From Amphimedon queenslandica (taxonomy: Eukaryota; Porifera; Demospongiae; Haplosclerida; Niphatidae): DNA of 45,279 bases. The stretch spans positions 45,815 through 91,093 of the forward strand of contig NW_003546579.1 in the NCBI RefSeq assembly GCF_000090795.2, read 5' to 3'. A program made the translations under genes and the position numbers. Each line of letters begins with the position of its first letter. The first letter of the stretch is position 1. This document shows positions 42,992 to 45,279 of this stretch, piece after piece. The notes below the pieces were generated by a model. It did not search any database. It was not told the DNA's origin and saw only the letters and a program-made list of their open reading frames with translations.

Positions 42992-43185
42992 TACTGTCTC
43001 CTTCTTCCCGGGAGGACCACAAAGAAAGAGAGAAAGAGAGAGAGAGGAAGACTGACTCGATGATACAAGAAGAGATTAAGAGAGATTACGGAAATGTAAA
43101 ACAAAATCCGTATACCCACTAGGTCCGTATACTGAAGGGCGTGGCTACTTTCACGTGATCACAAGCATCACGTGATTATTACAAG
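42992..43185. promoter_or_regulatory. 194-bp bidirectional promoter, DENND1 / hnRNP H
   Basis: The spacer between opposite start codons holds a GGGCGTGGC box near 43138 and two identical TCACGTGA palindromes at 43151-43158 and 43168-43175, 17 bases apart. TCACGTGA is the E-box type bound by USF and MiT/TFE factors in animals; binding here is inferred. Confidence 0.6.
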
Positions 43186-45197
43186 ATGGCGTCTAATGGA
43201 GAGCAGGTAATTTCAATAGCAAAATAACTCTCAAACCTTTCTTCCTCTGTCCCTCCAGTCAATGTTTTATGCTGTGGTAGTCACAGGATCTCCTCGTGAG
43301 ACGACAGAGGGAGACGTTAGAAAGTTTTTTGAGGAAATTGCAGTGAAAGAAGTTAAATTTCAGACAGACGAGAGAGGCTGGAGAACTGGGAACAGCATTT
43401 ACGTTCAACTTGAGACGTCAAAAGATTTCGAGTTAGCATGCACAAGAGACGGTCAACTCCTACTGTCTCAGAAGGTTGGGGTCCTCATGATATCAAAAGC
43501 TGATTACGAAAGAAGTACTGGATCTACTGGAAGAGGAGCTACTTATAATAACGGAGCGTACAACCAGGGGGCCGAAGGGGGAGTGAAAATAGTTAGTTTA
43601 ATGATTGGGCGGGGCTTATACATTAATGGGGGCAGGGCTTTAAAACTACGAAATGACTTAATTAATATTAATAATAATTTTATTTCTAATAGGAGCATGA
43701 GACTCCTCCTACTGAGCCACGCCCACTTGTCGAATCCTACTTTGTACGTCTACGTGGCCTTCCCTACTCTGCAATGGCTTCCGACATACTTGACTTCCTT
43801 AAAGACGTTCAAGTCAAAGACGGAGAGAAAGGAGTCCATTTTTCCTTTGGTTCCGACGGCCGTGTCTCCGGAGAAGCCTACGTTGAGGTTTGTTCGGGAG
43901 GTGATGTGGAAAGGGCTCTTAGACATGACAGGGATCATTTGGGCGGGAGGTATATTGAGGTTTTCCGTGCGTCCCAGAACCAGTTCGAGTATGAATGTCA
44001 TCCGATGAAGGGGCCGGGGGTAGGGGGAAGGGCAGGAGGTGTGGTCAGGCTGCGTGGGTTACCGTACGGGTCGACTGAGGATAACATAAGGGATTTCTTT
44101 CAAGGTTTGGGTATCAATTATTATTTATTTTATTTATTTATTTTATTATTTATTAATTTAATTATTTACTTTTATTTCTAGCTGAATAAAAAATTGTTTT
44201 AGATTCTCTCTTTATTTTATTTTCATTTCTTCTCCCCCTCCCTCTCTCTCCCCCCATATCCCTGTACATGTACTTTACCAGGTATTGCCATATCACACAT
44301 TACAATGCAATTGAACGAAAGTGGAAGGGAAACTGGTGAAGCTTTTGTTGAACTCTTTCATGAAGAAGATGTAGACAGAGCACTAGACAGACACAAGAAA
44401 GTACTAGGACACAGGTAACATTTAAAAAATATTAATAGTAATAGTAATCTCTGTTATTACCTGTATATTTTGGAGTGGGCTAGTGGGTAAAATTTTGGCA
44501 AATTTATTATTAAATAGTCACTATTATACATGTACATGTACATTATGTCACTTTGTAGGTACATTGAAGTGTTCCGGACCACTCGGAGTGACATAAAACC
44601 CGTCGCTGATCGATGGGCCAAGTACTCAAGGCCAGCTCCCTACCCTGGGGGAGGGGGAGGAGGAGGAGGAGGTGGGAGGAGATATGATTCTGATCCATAC
44701 CACAGGCAATGACGATTAATAATTAATTATAATTAATAATTTAATTATAGAGGGGCGGGGTATAAGTTTGGCGGAAGAGGTGGAGGCTGGTCTGATTATG
44801 GAGGAGAAAGAGAATACTACGGACACTCAAGATACTCTGGGGCTGGTAGAGACATGACGAGACCAACATACAGCAGGTGTTACTCTAATTCAAAATGCAT
44901 ATCTGTCTATAGTTCTTGATGGGCATTAATTAGAATAACCTCAGTCTTAAATATTTGATATAATACTTATTCATTTCTTTACATGCAGTGATCCTAATGG
45001 CGGTCACTGTGTTCGAATGAGAGGTCTACCTTATTCTGCCAGCGAGAGAGAGATATTTGATTTCTTCTCTCCTCTTGTCCCGTTTCGAGTTACCCTCGAG
45101 AAGGACACGTATGGACGAGCTTCAGGTGAGGGAGAGGTTGAGTTCTGTACTCATGAAGACGCAGTGAATGCTATGAAGAAGGACCGTGGACATATTG
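43186..45197 (+). CDS. HNRNPH: hnRNP F/H-type RNA-binding protein (3' end outside window)
   Basis: hnRNP F/H proteins bind G-tracts and steer splicing and polyadenylation. Visible exons: 43186-43206, 43259-43591, 43693-44104, 44282-44414, 44559-44705, 44751-44876 and 44989-45197. Three quasi-RRMs show family signatures: [19 protein letters not shown] with [28 protein letters not shown] with RYIEVFRTT, and [22 protein letters not shown] Gly/Tyr-rich linker ([22 protein letters not shown]) separates the second and third, as in hnRNP H. Exon 2 adds an N-terminal, degenerate RRM-like unit ([19 protein letters not shown]). The exon 2 end could also be 43582. Exon 5 is joined through a GC donor (CACAG|GCAATG); without splicing it stops at a TGA (44710-44712), giving a possible short isoform. 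Confidence 0.85.
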
Positions 45198-45279
45198 GTG
45201 AGTAAGAGAAGAGTTCTTTTAGTATGTAACATGTAACATTTTAAATCTCTCTTCTCTCTCTCTCTCTCTCCCCCCATCA

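Overview
The window looks like nuclear DNA of an early-branching animal, most likely a demosponge (Amphimedon-like; inference from content, no database search was possible). Reasons: animal-type genes with many short GT-AG introns, AT-rich introns and spacers, gene-to-gene distances often under 200 bp, and tandem GABA-B-like class C receptor genes. There is one assembly gap (10291-10723).

Layout. (1) 1-4137 +: 3' part of a large glycine-rich protein gene of unknown function. (2) 4138-5927: spacer with AAT microsatellites, a fold-back MITE and a palindrome-bearing ~187-bp tandem repeat. (3) 5928-9368 -: TMEM232 orthologue in ten exons, whose last codons and stop appear to come from that repeat. 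(4) 9891-16750 + and 17207-24252 +: two tandem GABA-B-like receptors; the 7TM exons are near-identical in places and the ligand-binding ectodomains are diverged. An intron of the second holds an antisense, broken piece of a DNA ligase I gene. (5) 24510-26302 +: ZDHHC12-type palmitoyltransferase. (6) 33315 down to 26383 -: three head-to-tail copies of a FASTK-family-like RAP-domain gene, only 72-78 bp apart. (7) 33399-36684 +: MINDY3 deubiquitinase. (8) 42991 down to 37113 -: DENND1 (connecdenn) Rab35 GEF in 17 exons, one intron filled by a 28-bp minisatellite. (9) 43186 to the right edge +: hnRNP F/H-type splicing regulator, incomplete.

The genes do not form one pathway. They are housekeeping, cilium-linked, trafficking and receptor genes packed in divergent and convergent pairs. 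Three divergent pairs (TMEM232/receptor A, RAP copy 3/MINDY3, DENND1/hnRNP H) share short spacers of 522, 83 and 194 bp that must hold both promoters. A GGGCGTGG-type GC box recurs close to most start codons.

Most worth following up: the antisense LIG1 relic inside a receptor intron, the RAP-gene triplet as a possible polycistronic unit with mosaic (gene-converted) copies, the two receptors with uneven divergence and a missing GABA-contact glutamate, and the palindromic intron-dwelling repeat family seen at four loci.
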